From contig CAJGCJ010000014.1 of assembly GCA_904501775.1 (NCBI GenBank), positions 1 to 26,260 of the forward strand: a stretch of 26,260 nucleotides of DNA. Reading direction: 5' to 3'. Origin of the DNA: an uncultured Bacteroidaceae bacterium (GTDB taxonomy: Bacteria > Bacteroidota > Bacteroidia > Bacteroidales > Bacteroidaceae). How positions within the stretch are numbered: position 1 is the first letter of the stretch; every line of letters begins with the position of its first letter. Of this stretch, positions 16,730-24,143 are shown in pieces. Under the pieces are notes generated by a model. The model saw only the letters and a list, made by a program, of their open reading frames with translations. It was not told where the DNA came from and searched no databases. The translations under genes were made by a program, and so were the position numbers.

Positions 16730-18044
16730 TATAACTTTTGCCACCATGCTCAATACATGGCTCACTAAGAAAGGATTCGAGACAAGCTGCGCCAACAGTT
16801 TCGGCAAAGCATGCCAAATACTCGACGAAAAGGATATTGACCTTATCATATCCGATGTTAGACTGCCCGACTGCGATGGGACAATGCTGCTCACATGGCT
16901 GAAGGAGAGAAACAGGAGCATCCCTGTTATAATAATGACAAGCTATGCCGACATTCAAAGCGCTGTGAACGCAATGAAAAACGGCGCCTACGACTATGTT
17001 TCTAAACCAATCCATCCGACAGAGCTACTCGAGAAGATAGAAGAGTCGTTTAAGTCACTCTCTGTGAATTCGTCGGCAAAAAGCGGAGAGAGAGAAGAAA
17101 ACGGCAAGAGGGAGAAAAAAGCAGAGAAGAAGAGTACACTATATATAGAAGGATGCAGCGAGAGTGCCCGACTCCTATATAATTATGTAGGATTGGTAGC
17201 CCCTACACCTATGTCGGTACTAATAAACGGAGCCAGCGGCACAGGCAAGGAGTATGTTGCACACAGAATACACATGCAGAGCAAACGCGCCGACAAACCG
17301 TTCATTGCAATAGACTGCGGCGCCATACCCAAAGAGCTGGCCGCATCGGAATTCTTCGGGCATATAAAAGGGTCGTTTACAGGAGCTGTTAGTGACAAAG
17401 ACGGTGCATTCTTAGAGGCGAACGGAGGCACACTATTCCTTGACGAGGTGGGTAATCTGAGCTATGAAGTGCAAATTCAATTATTGCGTGCTATACAGGA
17501 ACGCCGCATACGTCCTGTAGGTGCGACAAAAGAGATTGAGATTGATGTTAGAATCGTAAGTGCCACAAATGAGGATTTACAAGTAGCGATAGAGCGTGGC
17601 AGATTCCGCGAAGACCTTTACCACCGTCTTAATGAATTCACGCTACAGATGCCATCACTGAGAGAGCGCAAGGAGGATATTCTACTATTTGCCAACCACT
17701 TTCTTGATGCAGCAAACAAGGAACTGGAGCGAAATGTTGTCGGTTTCGACAAAGAGGCAAGCCAACTGATACAAGAGTACCACTGGCCCGGAAACCTGCG
17801 CCAGTTGAAAAACATTGTGAAGCGTGCTACACTGCTTGCACAAAACAAATTCATCACTGCAAATGAGTTGGATATTCCCAAGGAGAGTAGCCCCAATTTG
17901 CAGTTACACAATGGAGAGAGCGAAAAAAAACAAATAATTGAAGCATTGCAGCAAGCAGGTAACAACAAGACAAAAGCAGCCACGCTACTTGGTGTCGACA
18001 GAAAGACTTTATATAACAAAATTGCAAAATACAACTTGGAATAA
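16698..18044 (+). CDS. Sigma-54-dependent response regulator (NtrC family)
   Basis: A 448-residue activator of RpoN (sigma-54) RNA polymerase. The receiver (1-115) has EDD (9-11), phospho-Asp53, Thr81 and Lys103. The AAA+ domain has Walker A GASGTGKE (178-185), the sigma-54 contact loop GSFTGA (225-230, a Ser variant of GAFTGA), Walker B TLFLDE (245-250) and the arginine region GRFREDLYHRL. The C-terminal Fis-type helix-turn-helix is at about 408-448 (KTKAATLLGVDRKTLYNKI). A charged Glu/Lys-rich linker (about 125-146) joins receiver and ATPase. Its start lies within the end of the kinase gene, so the pair is translationally coupled. A sigma-54 promoter lies directly downstream, a likely target. 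Confidence 0.95.
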   Translation: MKKKILIVEDDITFATMLNTWLTKKGFETSCANSFGKACQILDEKDIDLIISDVRLPDCDGTMLLTWLKERNRSIPVIIMTSYADIQSAVNAMKNGAYDYVSKPIHPTELLEKIEESFKSLSVNSSAKSGEREENGKREKKAEKKSTLYIEGCSESARLLYNYVGLVAPTPMSVLINGASGTGKEYVAHRIHMQSKRADKPFIAIDCGAIPKELAASEFFGHIKGSFTGAVSDKDGAFLEANGGTLFLDEVGNLSYEVQIQLLRAIQERRIRPVGATKEIEIDVRIVSATNEDLQVAIERGRFREDLYHRLNEFTLQMPSLRERKEDILLFANHFLDAANKELERNVVGFDKEASQLIQEYHWPGNLRQLKNIVKRATLLAQNKFITANELDIPKESSPNLQLHNGESEKKQIIEALQQAGNNKTKAATLLGVDRKTLYNKIAKYNLE

Positions 18045-18060
18045 ACAAGATAAATAAATG

Positions 18061-18112
18061 AATGTGGAGTGTGGTGTGGAAAATTTCCACACCACACTCC
18101 ACATTTTCCACA
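18061..18112. promoter_or_regulatory. TGTGG-rich palindrome: candidate activator site, possibly also terminator
   Basis: A perfect 45-bp inverted repeat (arms 18061-18082 and 18084-18105, single central base) starts 17 bases after the regulator stop. It contains TGTGG three times (18063, 18070, 18075) and CCACA three times in mirror image (18087, 18092, 18099). A seventh copy follows at 18108-18112. The core 18075-18091 is the symmetrical TGTGGAAA-A-TTTCCACA, and the half-site TTTCCACA recurs at 18105-18112. TTTT follows the right arm, so it can also act as a terminator. It is centred about 120 bases upstream of the expected start at the sigma-54 promoter, the usual distance for an NtrC-type enhancer. 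The regulatory role is inference. Confidence 0.55.
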
Positions 18113-18179
18113 ACTTCTACGACCGCCCATAATAGCTATACTATTATTAATCAATAATTTATAATTTTATATAATATTC

Positions 18180-18195
18180 TGGCACACAATTTGTA
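18180..18195 (+). promoter_or_regulatory. Sigma-54 (-24/-12) promoter of the coiled-coil lipoprotein gene
   Basis: TGGCAC-ACAAT-TTGTA fits the -24/-12 consensus TGGCAC-N5-TTGCW at every position but one (T for C in the -12 element). The GG and GT dinucleotides are separated by exactly 10 bases. It is 55 bases upstream of the ATG and leaves a leader of about 45 bases. It follows directly after a gene for a sigma-54 activator, which raises confidence. Confidence 0.75.
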
Positions 18196-18250
18196 CTATT
18201 ATCGGTGAGATAATTCCCGATTAGATAACAATATTTAAACAGTGTAAATT

Positions 18251-19120
18251 ATGAAAAAAGTAGTATTTATCTTGAGTGTAGCAGCCATAATGGCTTCATG
18301 TAGTAACGGTCCCAGTAAAAAAGAGTTGAGCATGGCGGTAGACTCTTTGAAAGTTGAAATTGCAGAACGCGACAACGAACTTAACGAGGTGATGGATTTG
18401 TTCAATAGTGTATCTGAGGGATTCAGCCAGATTAACGAGGCGGAGAACAGAGTTACCATCAACAGCAATTCTCTCGAAAGCGGAGCAAAAAATGCAAAAC
18501 AGCAAATCATCAACGATATTGAATTCATCCAGAACAAGATGAAGGAGAACAAGGAGCAGATTGCACAGTTGGAAGAGAAACTTAAGAATAGTAAAAACAA
18601 CTCGGCAAAGTTACAAAAACTCGTAGTCAACCTGAAATCAGAACTTGAGACAAAGGGCAAAGAGCTGGCAGCGCTCAACGAAGAGCTTTCAAACAAGAAC
18701 ATTCGTATCAAGGAACTTGATGAGACCGTTGCATCATTGAACGCAAGCAACGAAGAGCTCACAGCAAAGAACAATGCCAACGAAAAGAGAGTTAATGCAC
18801 AGGATATCGAACTTAATACGGCATGGTATGCTGTTGGCAGCAAGAAAGAGCTGAAGGAGAACAACATTCTCACAAACACCGGACTCTTCAAGAAAGGAGA
18901 TGTAATGGAAGATGTCAATGTAAACAGAGAGTTCTTCACACAGATAGATATCCGCAACACAAAAGAGATTGCATTAGGAACAGAAGATGCAAAGATTCTT
19001 ACAACTCACCCCGAAGGCTCATACAGCATTGAGAAGGGCGAGGACAAGAAGCTAACACTAAGAATCAACGATGCCAAGAGTTTCTGGAGCGTCACAAGAT
19101 ATCTTGTCGTTAAATCGTAA
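18251..19120 (+). CDS. Coiled-coil lipoprotein (possible Cbp1-like adhesin)
   Basis: A 289-residue exported lipoprotein: signal MKKVVFILSVAAIMASC with Cys17. Residues about 25-185 are a long heptad-rich coiled coil (KENKEQIAQLEEKLKNSK, LKSELETKGKELAALNEELSNKNIRIKELDE). The C-terminal 100 residues (LNTAWYAVGSKKELKENNIL onward, ending SFWSVTRYLVVKS) form a compact domain I do not recognise. The overall plan resembles Bacteroides proteins named Cbp1-family collagen-binding adhesins, but this is from memory and untested. It has its own sigma-54 promoter and is followed by a terminator, so it is monocistronic and probably controlled by the upstream two-component pair. A structural or signalling role in the envelope is equally possible. 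Confidence 0.8.
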   Translation: MKKVVFILSVAAIMASCSNGPSKKELSMAVDSLKVEIAERDNELNEVMDLFNSVSEGFSQINEAENRVTINSNSLESGAKNAKQQIINDIEFIQNKMKENKEQIAQLEEKLKNSKNNSAKLQKLVVNLKSELETKGKELAALNEELSNKNIRIKELDETVASLNASNEELTAKNNANEKRVNAQDIELNTAWYAVGSKKELKENNILTNTGLFKKGDVMEDVNVNREFFTQIDIRNTKEIALGTEDAKILTTHPEGSYSIEKGEDKKLTLRINDAKSFWSVTRYLVVKS

Positions 19121-19145
19121 AAGAGCTTAATATATATGTTAAACC

Positions 19146-19181
19146 AACGGGGCTGACTAAATATTCATAGTCAGCCCCGTT
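19146..19181. terminator. Bidirectional terminator after the lipoprotein gene
   Basis: Perfect 14-bp arms (19146-19159 and 19168-19181) surround an 8-base loop; the stem contains GGGGCTGACTA. It lies between two convergent genes and is followed by TTATTATT. Confidence 0.85.
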
Positions 19182-19232
19182 ATTATTGACAAGATAAGAT
19201 ATCCTGTATTATTCCTTTTAAAAAGTAGGATT

Positions 19233-21140
19233 TTACTTCAAAGAATCGAGGTTCTTCTGGTTAATAACCGATTTGCCATCGGGAGTGTAAGCAAAGTCGA
19301 TGCGGTCCTTGTAGAATTTCTCTACCTTTCCACGTACCACCTTCATTGTACTGTTCATCATACCGTTCTGCTCGGTAAATGCCTCGGGAAGCACTGCAAA
19401 CGTGCTTGGCAACCAGCGTTCGGGGAACATACCTTCGTGCTCACCACCCTTCTTGAACTTATCGATGTCTGCCTTGATAAGCTCCACAGCAGCCTTGCAG
19501 CCCTCTTCGCTTGTAAGGTCGAGGCTCTTCTCGGCCAAAGCACGCTTGATATTATCTTTATTGGGTACAATGAGAGCAATTGTGTACAACGACTGGTTAT
19601 TGTAAAGGATTACCTGATCAATAGTACCGCAGTAGCTTACAAATGCCTCTTCGATACCCTCGGGGCTATACTTCTCACCGTCGCTTGAGATAAGAAGACT
19701 CTTGAAACGTCCCATCACATACAACAAACCCTCTTTAGACATATATCCGAGGTCACCGGTATAGAGATAACCGTTGCGGACTGTGTCAGCAGTAGATGTG
19801 GGGTTCTTCCAATATCCTGCCATAACGTTCTCGCCCTTTACAACAATCTCACCCTGCTCGCCTACGGGCAATTCACGGCCTTCGCTGTCGCATATCTTCA
19901 GTTCGATAGGTTTGACAAGCTTACCACTTGAGCCGAAACGATACAAATCGGGACCGTTTGAAGAGATGACAGGAGTAGCCTCGCTAAGTCCGTATCCCTG
20001 GAACATAGGCATACCTACACCAATATAGAAGTTCTGCAACTCCTTGTCGAGCAACGCTCCACCACCGATAAAGAAACGCAATTCACCACCGAAGTTATCA
20101 CGTATCTTGTCAAAGATAAGCTTATCGAACAGAGCAACAAGGGGTTTCAACAGATGACGCCAGCCTTTAGAATCGAGATTGCTCTCGCCGAAATATGTCT
20201 GACGCAGTTTCATACCCATATTAAACAACTTCTCGGTTGTAGGACCTTTGGCACGGATAGCACCCTCGATGTTCTTTTTGAAGGTCTTGGCCAAAGAAGG
20301 TACAGAAAGTATAAAGTGAGGACGAACCTCCTTAATGTTTCCGGGGATATTCTTGAGGGTCTCGAGCGGTGTGCGGCCAACCTGAACAGTGGCAGCAGTA
20401 GCACCCTTGGACATCATTATATAGAAGCCTACAACGTGTGCAAAGCAGTGGTCGAGAGGCAGAATGATAAGTGTGCGCCATGTCTGGTCGATATCCACAA
20501 GAGTAGACGCCTGCTCTACATTCGATGTATAGTTGCGGTGTGTAAGAACCACGCCCTTAGGGTCGGCTGTTGTACCACTTGTATATGTAATGGTTGCGAT
20601 ATCGTCATTGACAAGTGACTTACCTACTGCAAGGAACTCCTCCATTGAGTGGGTAGCAAGGAATTCGTCACCCATCTTCATAACCTCGTCAAGAGTAATC
20701 TCTCTTTCCTCTAGCTCGCCGCAGTTGCCGAATACGATAATCTTCTTTACTTCGGGGAGTTTATCCTTGATTGCACGAATCTTCTTCAACTGATAATTCG
20801 ATACAAAAATATACTTCACATCACCGTGTACCAAACGGAAAAGCAAGTCATTGCTCTCTTCGAGTTTTATTGACAAAGGCACATTTACTGCACCGGCGTA
20901 GAACATAGCCAACTCGCCTATAACCCACATGTTACAACCCTCGCTGAGCAACGCCATATTATCGCCCTTCTTAACACCAAGAGCCTGGTATCCTGCACCC
21001 AAACGGTAGACTTGTTCTTTAACCTGCAAGTAAGTTGTTGGTTTGAAACCCTCTTTCTTGTCTTTTTTCTCCAAGAGGAAAGTGTTGTTGGGGTACAACT
21101 TCACCGACTCTTCGAAAAGATCTACAAGTGTCTTTTTCAT
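19233..21140 (-). CDS. Long-chain fatty acid-CoA ligase (AMP-forming)
   Basis: An adenylate-forming enzyme of about 635 residues that activates fatty acids to acyl-CoA with ATP. Motifs: the P-loop TYTSGTTADPKGVVLTHRN (about 185-203), GYGLSEATPVIS (substrate and AMP site), GYLYTGDLGYM (AMP-ribose aspartate), and the hinge region GRFKSLLISSDGEKYSPEGIEEAF. The length and the internal insertion after LDHCFAHVVGFYIMM fit the long-chain group rather than acetate-CoA ligases. ATG 21140 (MKKTLVDLFEES) is preferred; an ATG two codons upstream (21146) is also possible. It is a single gene between a terminator and its own promoter. Chain-length preference cannot be read from sequence. Confidence 0.93.
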   Translation of the reverse strand: MKKTLVDLFEESVKLYPNNTFLLEKKDKKEGFKPTTYLQVKEQVYRLGAGYQALGVKKGDNMALLSEGCNMWVIGELAMFYAGAVNVPLSIKLEESNDLLFRLVHGDVKYIFVSNYQLKKIRAIKDKLPEVKKIIVFGNCGELEEREITLDEVMKMGDEFLATHSMEEFLAVGKSLVNDDIATITYTSGTTADPKGVVLTHRNYTSNVEQASTLVDIDQTWRTLIILPLDHCFAHVVGFYIMMSKGATAATVQVGRTPLETLKNIPGNIKEVRPHFILSVPSLAKTFKKNIEGAIRAKGPTTEKLFNMGMKLRQTYFGESNLDSKGWRHLLKPLVALFDKLIFDKIRDNFGGELRFFIGGGALLDKELQNFYIGVGMPMFQGYGLSEATPVISSNGPDLYRFGSSGKLVKPIELKICDSEGRELPVGEQGEIVVKGENVMAGYWKNPTSTADTVRNGYLYTGDLGYMSKEGLLYVMGRFKSLLISSDGEKYSPEGIEEAFVSYCGTIDQVILYNNQSLYTIALIVPNKDNIKRALAEKSLDLTSEEGCKAAVELIKADIDKFKKGGEHEGMFPERWLPSTFAVLPEAFTEQNGMMNSTMKVVRGKVEKFYKDRIDFAYTPDGKSVINQKNLDSLK

Positions 21141-21204
21141 AATCATTTATGTTTTATAAATAGTTTATAACCTATATTATAGACATAATAATGTCTTGAC
21201 GGTG

Positions 21205-21235
21205 CGAAGGTACAAAAAAACTTTTTACCGAACAA
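21205..21235 (-). promoter_or_regulatory. Promoter of the acyl-CoA ligase gene (-33/-7)
   Basis: The minus strand has TTG (21233-21235), 20 bases of spacing, then TACCTTCG (21205-21212). This is correct Bacteroidota spacing, about 65 bases before the start codon. Beyond this promoter and the mce -7 box, I see nothing in the 21141-21429 intergenic stretch. Confidence 0.6.
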
Positions 21236-21381
21236 CAACTTTCCGATTGTTACACATTATAGGTGTTTTTAAGCCACAGATACCATATATAGTATTTATG
21301 CCATAACAGCAGCACAAAAATTAAAACCTGCATGACACCGAAAAAGGTTGCATAAAAATTTCTTAATCCATTTTAATTAAT

Positions 21382-21389
21382 TATCTTCG
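21382..21389 (+). promoter_or_regulatory. -7 box of the methylmalonyl-CoA operon
   Basis: TATCTTCG, 40 bases upstream of the epimerase ATG. No convincing -33 box at 20 bases spacing. Confidence 0.45.
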
Positions 21390-21429
21390 CCACTAGTGAT
21401 ATTTTTATTAACGTAGAAATTGAAACATT

Positions 21430-21834
21430 ATGAAAATTTCCAAAATAGAACATTTGGGCATAGCCGTAGAGAGCATTGAAAAGGCTCTACCATATTACGA
21501 GCAGGTACTTGGTTTTGAATGTTACAACATTGAGACAGTAGAAGATCAGAAGGTACGCACTGCATTCTTGCGTGTAGGAGAGACAAAGATAGAGCTTTTG
21601 GAGCCTACATCACCCGAGAGTACCATTGCAAAGTTTCTGGAAACACGCGGACAAGGAATACATCACATAGCATACAAGGTTGAGGATGGAGTAGCAAATG
21701 CGCTTGCCGAGTGTGAGCAGAAAGAGGTGCGCACAATAGACAAGGCACCAAGAAACGGAGCCGAGGGACTTCACATTGCATTCCTGCACCCCAAAGCTAC
21801 TCAAGGCGTGCTTACCGAACTATGTGAAGAGTAA
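21430..21834 (+). CDS. mce: Methylmalonyl-CoA epimerase
   Basis: A 134-residue vicinal-oxygen-chelate protein that interconverts (R)- and (S)-methylmalonyl-CoA in the succinate-propionate pathway. Likely metal ligands are visible: HLGIAV (His8), KIELLEP (Glu55), GIHHIAYKV (His78/79) and the C-terminal Glu (about 130) in GVLTELCEE. The length is typical. First gene of a cluster with the carboxyltransferase and biotin carrier, 38 bases upstream of the next gene, which supports the function over a generic glyoxalase-like role. Confidence 0.94.
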   Translation: MKISKIEHLGIAVESIEKALPYYEQVLGFECYNIETVEDQKVRTAFLRVGETKIELLEPTSPESTIAKFLETRGQGIHHIAYKVEDGVANALAECEQKEVRTIDKAPRNGAEGLHIAFLHPKATQGVLTELCEE

Positions 21835-21872
21835 AAAACTGACAGAACAACAATCAAAAAAACAGAAATACC

Positions 21873-23426
21873 ATGAGTAAGCAATTTGAAAAAATCAAAG
21901 AGCTGGTAGCAATGAGAGCCAAAGCACGTTTGGGCGGTGGCGAAAAAGCTATCGAGAAGCAGCATGAGCGCGGAAAGTACACAGCCCGTGAACGTATAGA
22001 TATGTTGCTCGACAAAGGCAGTTTCGAGGAGTTCGACATGTTCGTAACCCACAGATGCACCAACTTTGGCCAAGAGAAGAAACAGTACCTTGGCGACGGA
22101 GTTGTTGTAGGTTGCGGTACTATCGAAGGCCGTCTGGTATACATATTCGCACAGGACTTTACAGTTACCGGTGGCTCGTTGTCAGAGACCATGGCGCAAA
22201 AGATATGCAAAGTAATGGACATGGCAATGAAAATGGGCGCACCTATAATAGGTATAAACGACAGTGGCGGTGCCCGTATTCAGGAGGGTATAAACGCTCT
22301 TGCCGGATATGCCGAGATTTTCGAGCGTAACATCCTTGCTTCGGGAGTTGTTCCCCAGATTTCAGGAATATTCGGTCCATGTGCCGGTGGCGCGGTTTAT
22401 TCACCTGCACTTACCGACTTCACCATAATGACTGAAGGCACATCTTACATGTTCCTCACCGGACCCAAGGTGGTAAAGACAGTGCTTGGCGAGGTTGTGA
22501 CACAGGAAGAGCTTGGCGGCGCAAGTGTCCATGCAAGTAAATCGGGAGTGACACACTTCACAGCACAGACCGAGGAAGAGGGATTGATGCTCATACGCAA
22601 GCTGTTCAGTTATATACCTCAGAACAACAAAGAGACAACACCCGAGGTTACATGTGACGACCCCATAAACAGAAAGAGCGACCTGCTCAACGAGATTATC
22701 CCCGACAATCCCAATCAGGCATACGACATGTATCAGGTAATTGGCGAGATTGTCGACAACGGGGAGTTCCTTGAGGTGCACCGCGACTATGCCCAGAATA
22801 TCATTGTAGGTTTTGCGCGCATGAACGGCAAATCGGTGGGAATAGTAGCCAACCAGCCCTGTCGCTATGCAGGTGTGCTCGACTGCAACGCATCACGCAA
22901 AGGCGCACGTTTCGTCCGTTTCTGCGACGCATTCAACATCCCGTTGGTAACATTGGTAGACGTTCCCGGATTCCTTCCCGGCACAGCACAGGAGTACAAT
23001 GCAGTAATTCTGCACGGAGCGAAGCTGCTCTACGCATTCGGCGAAGCTACCGTTCCCAAGGTAACAGTAACACTGCGCAAGTCGTACGGTGGTTCACACA
23101 TCGTGATGGCATGTAAGCAGTTGCGCGCCGACCTCAACTACGCATGGCCAAGCGCCGAAATTGCTGTAATGGGAGCAGCCGGAGCCGCAGAAGTATTATA
23201 TGCAAAAGAGGCAAAAGAGGCAGCAGACCCCAAAGCATTCATTGCCGAGAAGGAGGCTGAATACAACAAGCTGTTTGCCAACCCCTATCAGGCAGCAAAA
23301 TATGGCTATATAGACGATGTAATTGAGCCACGCAACACACGTTTCCGCATCATACGTGCACTTGCCCAGCTCGAAAGCAAACGCCAGTCGTTGCCGCAAA
23401 AGAAACACGGAAATATTCCTCTTTAA
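21873..23426 (+). CDS. mmdA: Acyl-CoA carboxyltransferase subunit (methylmalonyl-CoA decarboxylase alpha / propionyl-CoA carboxylase beta)
   Basis: A 517-residue crotonase-fold carboxyltransferase that moves CO2 between (S)-methylmalonyl-CoA and carrier-bound biotin. The N-domain has LGDGVVVGCGTIEGR, FTVTGGSLSETMAQK, INDSGGARIQEG and IFGPCAGGAVYSPALTDF (oxyanion glycines). The C-domain has VDVPGFLPGTAQE, LRKSYGGSHIVMACKQL and the family mark YAWPSAEIAVMGAAGAAEVLY. Length and motifs fit both decarboxylase alpha and propionyl-CoA carboxylase beta subunits. The deciding partner (membrane beta subunit or biotin carboxylase) is not encoded in this window, so the direction of the reaction is open. 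It lies between the epimerase and biotin carrier genes. Confidence 0.92.
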   Translation: MSKQFEKIKELVAMRAKARLGGGEKAIEKQHERGKYTARERIDMLLDKGSFEEFDMFVTHRCTNFGQEKKQYLGDGVVVGCGTIEGRLVYIFAQDFTVTGGSLSETMAQKICKVMDMAMKMGAPIIGINDSGGARIQEGINALAGYAEIFERNILASGVVPQISGIFGPCAGGAVYSPALTDFTIMTEGTSYMFLTGPKVVKTVLGEVVTQEELGGASVHASKSGVTHFTAQTEEEGLMLIRKLFSYIPQNNKETTPEVTCDDPINRKSDLLNEIIPDNPNQAYDMYQVIGEIVDNGEFLEVHRDYAQNIIVGFARMNGKSVGIVANQPCRYAGVLDCNASRKGARFVRFCDAFNIPLVTLVDVPGFLPGTAQEYNAVILHGAKLLYAFGEATVPKVTVTLRKSYGGSHIVMACKQLRADLNYAWPSAEIAVMGAAGAAEVLYAKEAKEAADPKAFIAEKEAEYNKLFANPYQAAKYGYIDDVIEPRNTRFRIIRALAQLESKRQSLPQKKHGNIPL

Positions 23427-23438
23427 ACATTATCCATT

Positions 23439-23579
23439 ATGAAAGAGAAAGACAACGCTGCAATAGCAGCAATAGCCCTTGCACTCAACAGCTATTTGGG
23501 CAACAACATACACGACGAGGAGAGCGGTGTGCTCACCATACGTTATGTAAACAAGCATTGGAACAATTTATGTAATTAA
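23439..23579 (+). CDS. 46-residue protein resembling an OadG cytosolic tail
   Basis: A small open frame (ATG 23439, TAA 23577-23579) in the gap between the carboxyltransferase and biotin carrier genes. The protein starts MKEKDNAAIAAIALALNSYL, then has HDEESGVLTIRYVN and ends HWNNLCN. From memory, the AAIA-ALxxY and ESGVLTI segments resemble the cytoplasmic C-terminal tail of OadG/gamma-type subunits from Bacteroidales, which normally carry a membrane helix. No membrane helix is present here. Position and spacing (12 bases after mmdA, 21 before the biotin carrier) support a real gene and a role as assembly linker of the complex. Confidence 0.72.
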   Translation: MKEKDNAAIAAIALALNSYLGNNIHDEESGVLTIRYVNKHWNNLCN

Positions 23580-23600
23580 CAACCTCTCAATAAAAAAGTC

Positions 23601-24032
23601 ATGAAAGAGTATACATATAAAATAAACGGAGAGCAATATAACGTTACAATAAACGAAGTTGCCGAGACCACAGCAAAAGTAACCGTAAACGGAAACGAGT
23701 ACGAAGGTGAGTGGGAAAAGCCCGAAGAGAAAAAGCCTGCCGTAGTTGCCAAACCGGTAGTCAAGCCAGCAGCTCCTGCTGCTGCAGCACCAACTGCCGC
23801 ACCAGCTGCTCCTGTAAACGGACACGCTATAAAGACTCCCCTCCCCGGCGTTATCATCGACGTAAAGGTGAATGTTGGCGACACTGTAACCAAGGGACAG
23901 ACTGTTGTTTTGTTGGAAGCCATGAAGATGGAGAATAACATCAACTCGGACCGTGACGGTAAAGTTGCGTCAATATCAGTTAGCAAAGGTGATACCGTTG
24001 CCGACGGTGCTGTCCTTGTAGTTCTCGAATAA
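23601..24032 (+). CDS. Biotin carboxyl carrier protein of the acyl-CoA carboxylase/decarboxylase
   Basis: A 143-residue biotin carrier. The N-terminal ~40 residues form a small beta domain (EYTYKINGEQYNVTINEV). A flexible Ala/Pro linker runs from about 46 to 72. The biotinyl domain follows (HAIKTPLPGVIIDVKVNVGD...) with EAMKMEN, where Lys109 is the biotinylation site. It swings carboxybiotin between the carboxyltransferase and a partner subunit. Last gene of the mce-mmdA-small protein cluster; a hairpin follows and no membrane beta subunit gene is found next. Confidence 0.95.
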   Translation: MKEYTYKINGEQYNVTINEVAETTAKVTVNGNEYEGEWEKPEEKKPAVVAKPVVKPAAPAAAAPTAAPAAPVNGHAIKTPLPGVIIDVKVNVGDTVTKGQTVVLLEAMKMENNINSDRDGKVASISVSKGDTVADGAVLVVLE

Positions 24033-24084
24033 GAGAGTTAGCAAGATAGAGACATCATAGAAACAATTACTGAATAAACATATG

Positions 24085-24124
24085 GTTAAGAGAGTGCATA
24101 AAGTTATTTGCGCACTCTCTTAAC
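24085..24124 (+). terminator. Hairpin ending the methylmalonyl-CoA cluster
   Basis: Perfect 13-bp arms (24085-24097 and 24112-24124, stem GTTAAGAGAGTGC) with a 14-base loop lie 53 bases after the biotin carrier stop. The tail TAATTTAATAG is only moderately T-rich. The stem ends 19 bases before the hexosaminidase ATG, so it could also affect that gene's leader. Confidence 0.65.
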
Positions 24125-24143
24125 TAATTTAATAGAGAAACAG

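Noticed and set aside
18061..18112. TGTGG/CCACA repeats considered as a CRISPR or tandem repeat array
   Set aside because: The units are 5-7 bases, mirror-symmetrical, and have no spacers. They form one palindrome.
20240..20270. TGGCAC inside the acyl-CoA ligase gene considered as another sigma-54 site
   Set aside because: No TTGC-like -12 element follows at the right spacing, and it lies inside coding sequence facing no start codon.
23740..23815. Ala/Pro-coding low-complexity stretch considered as a DNA repeat
   Set aside because: It is the flexible linker normally found in biotin carrier proteins.
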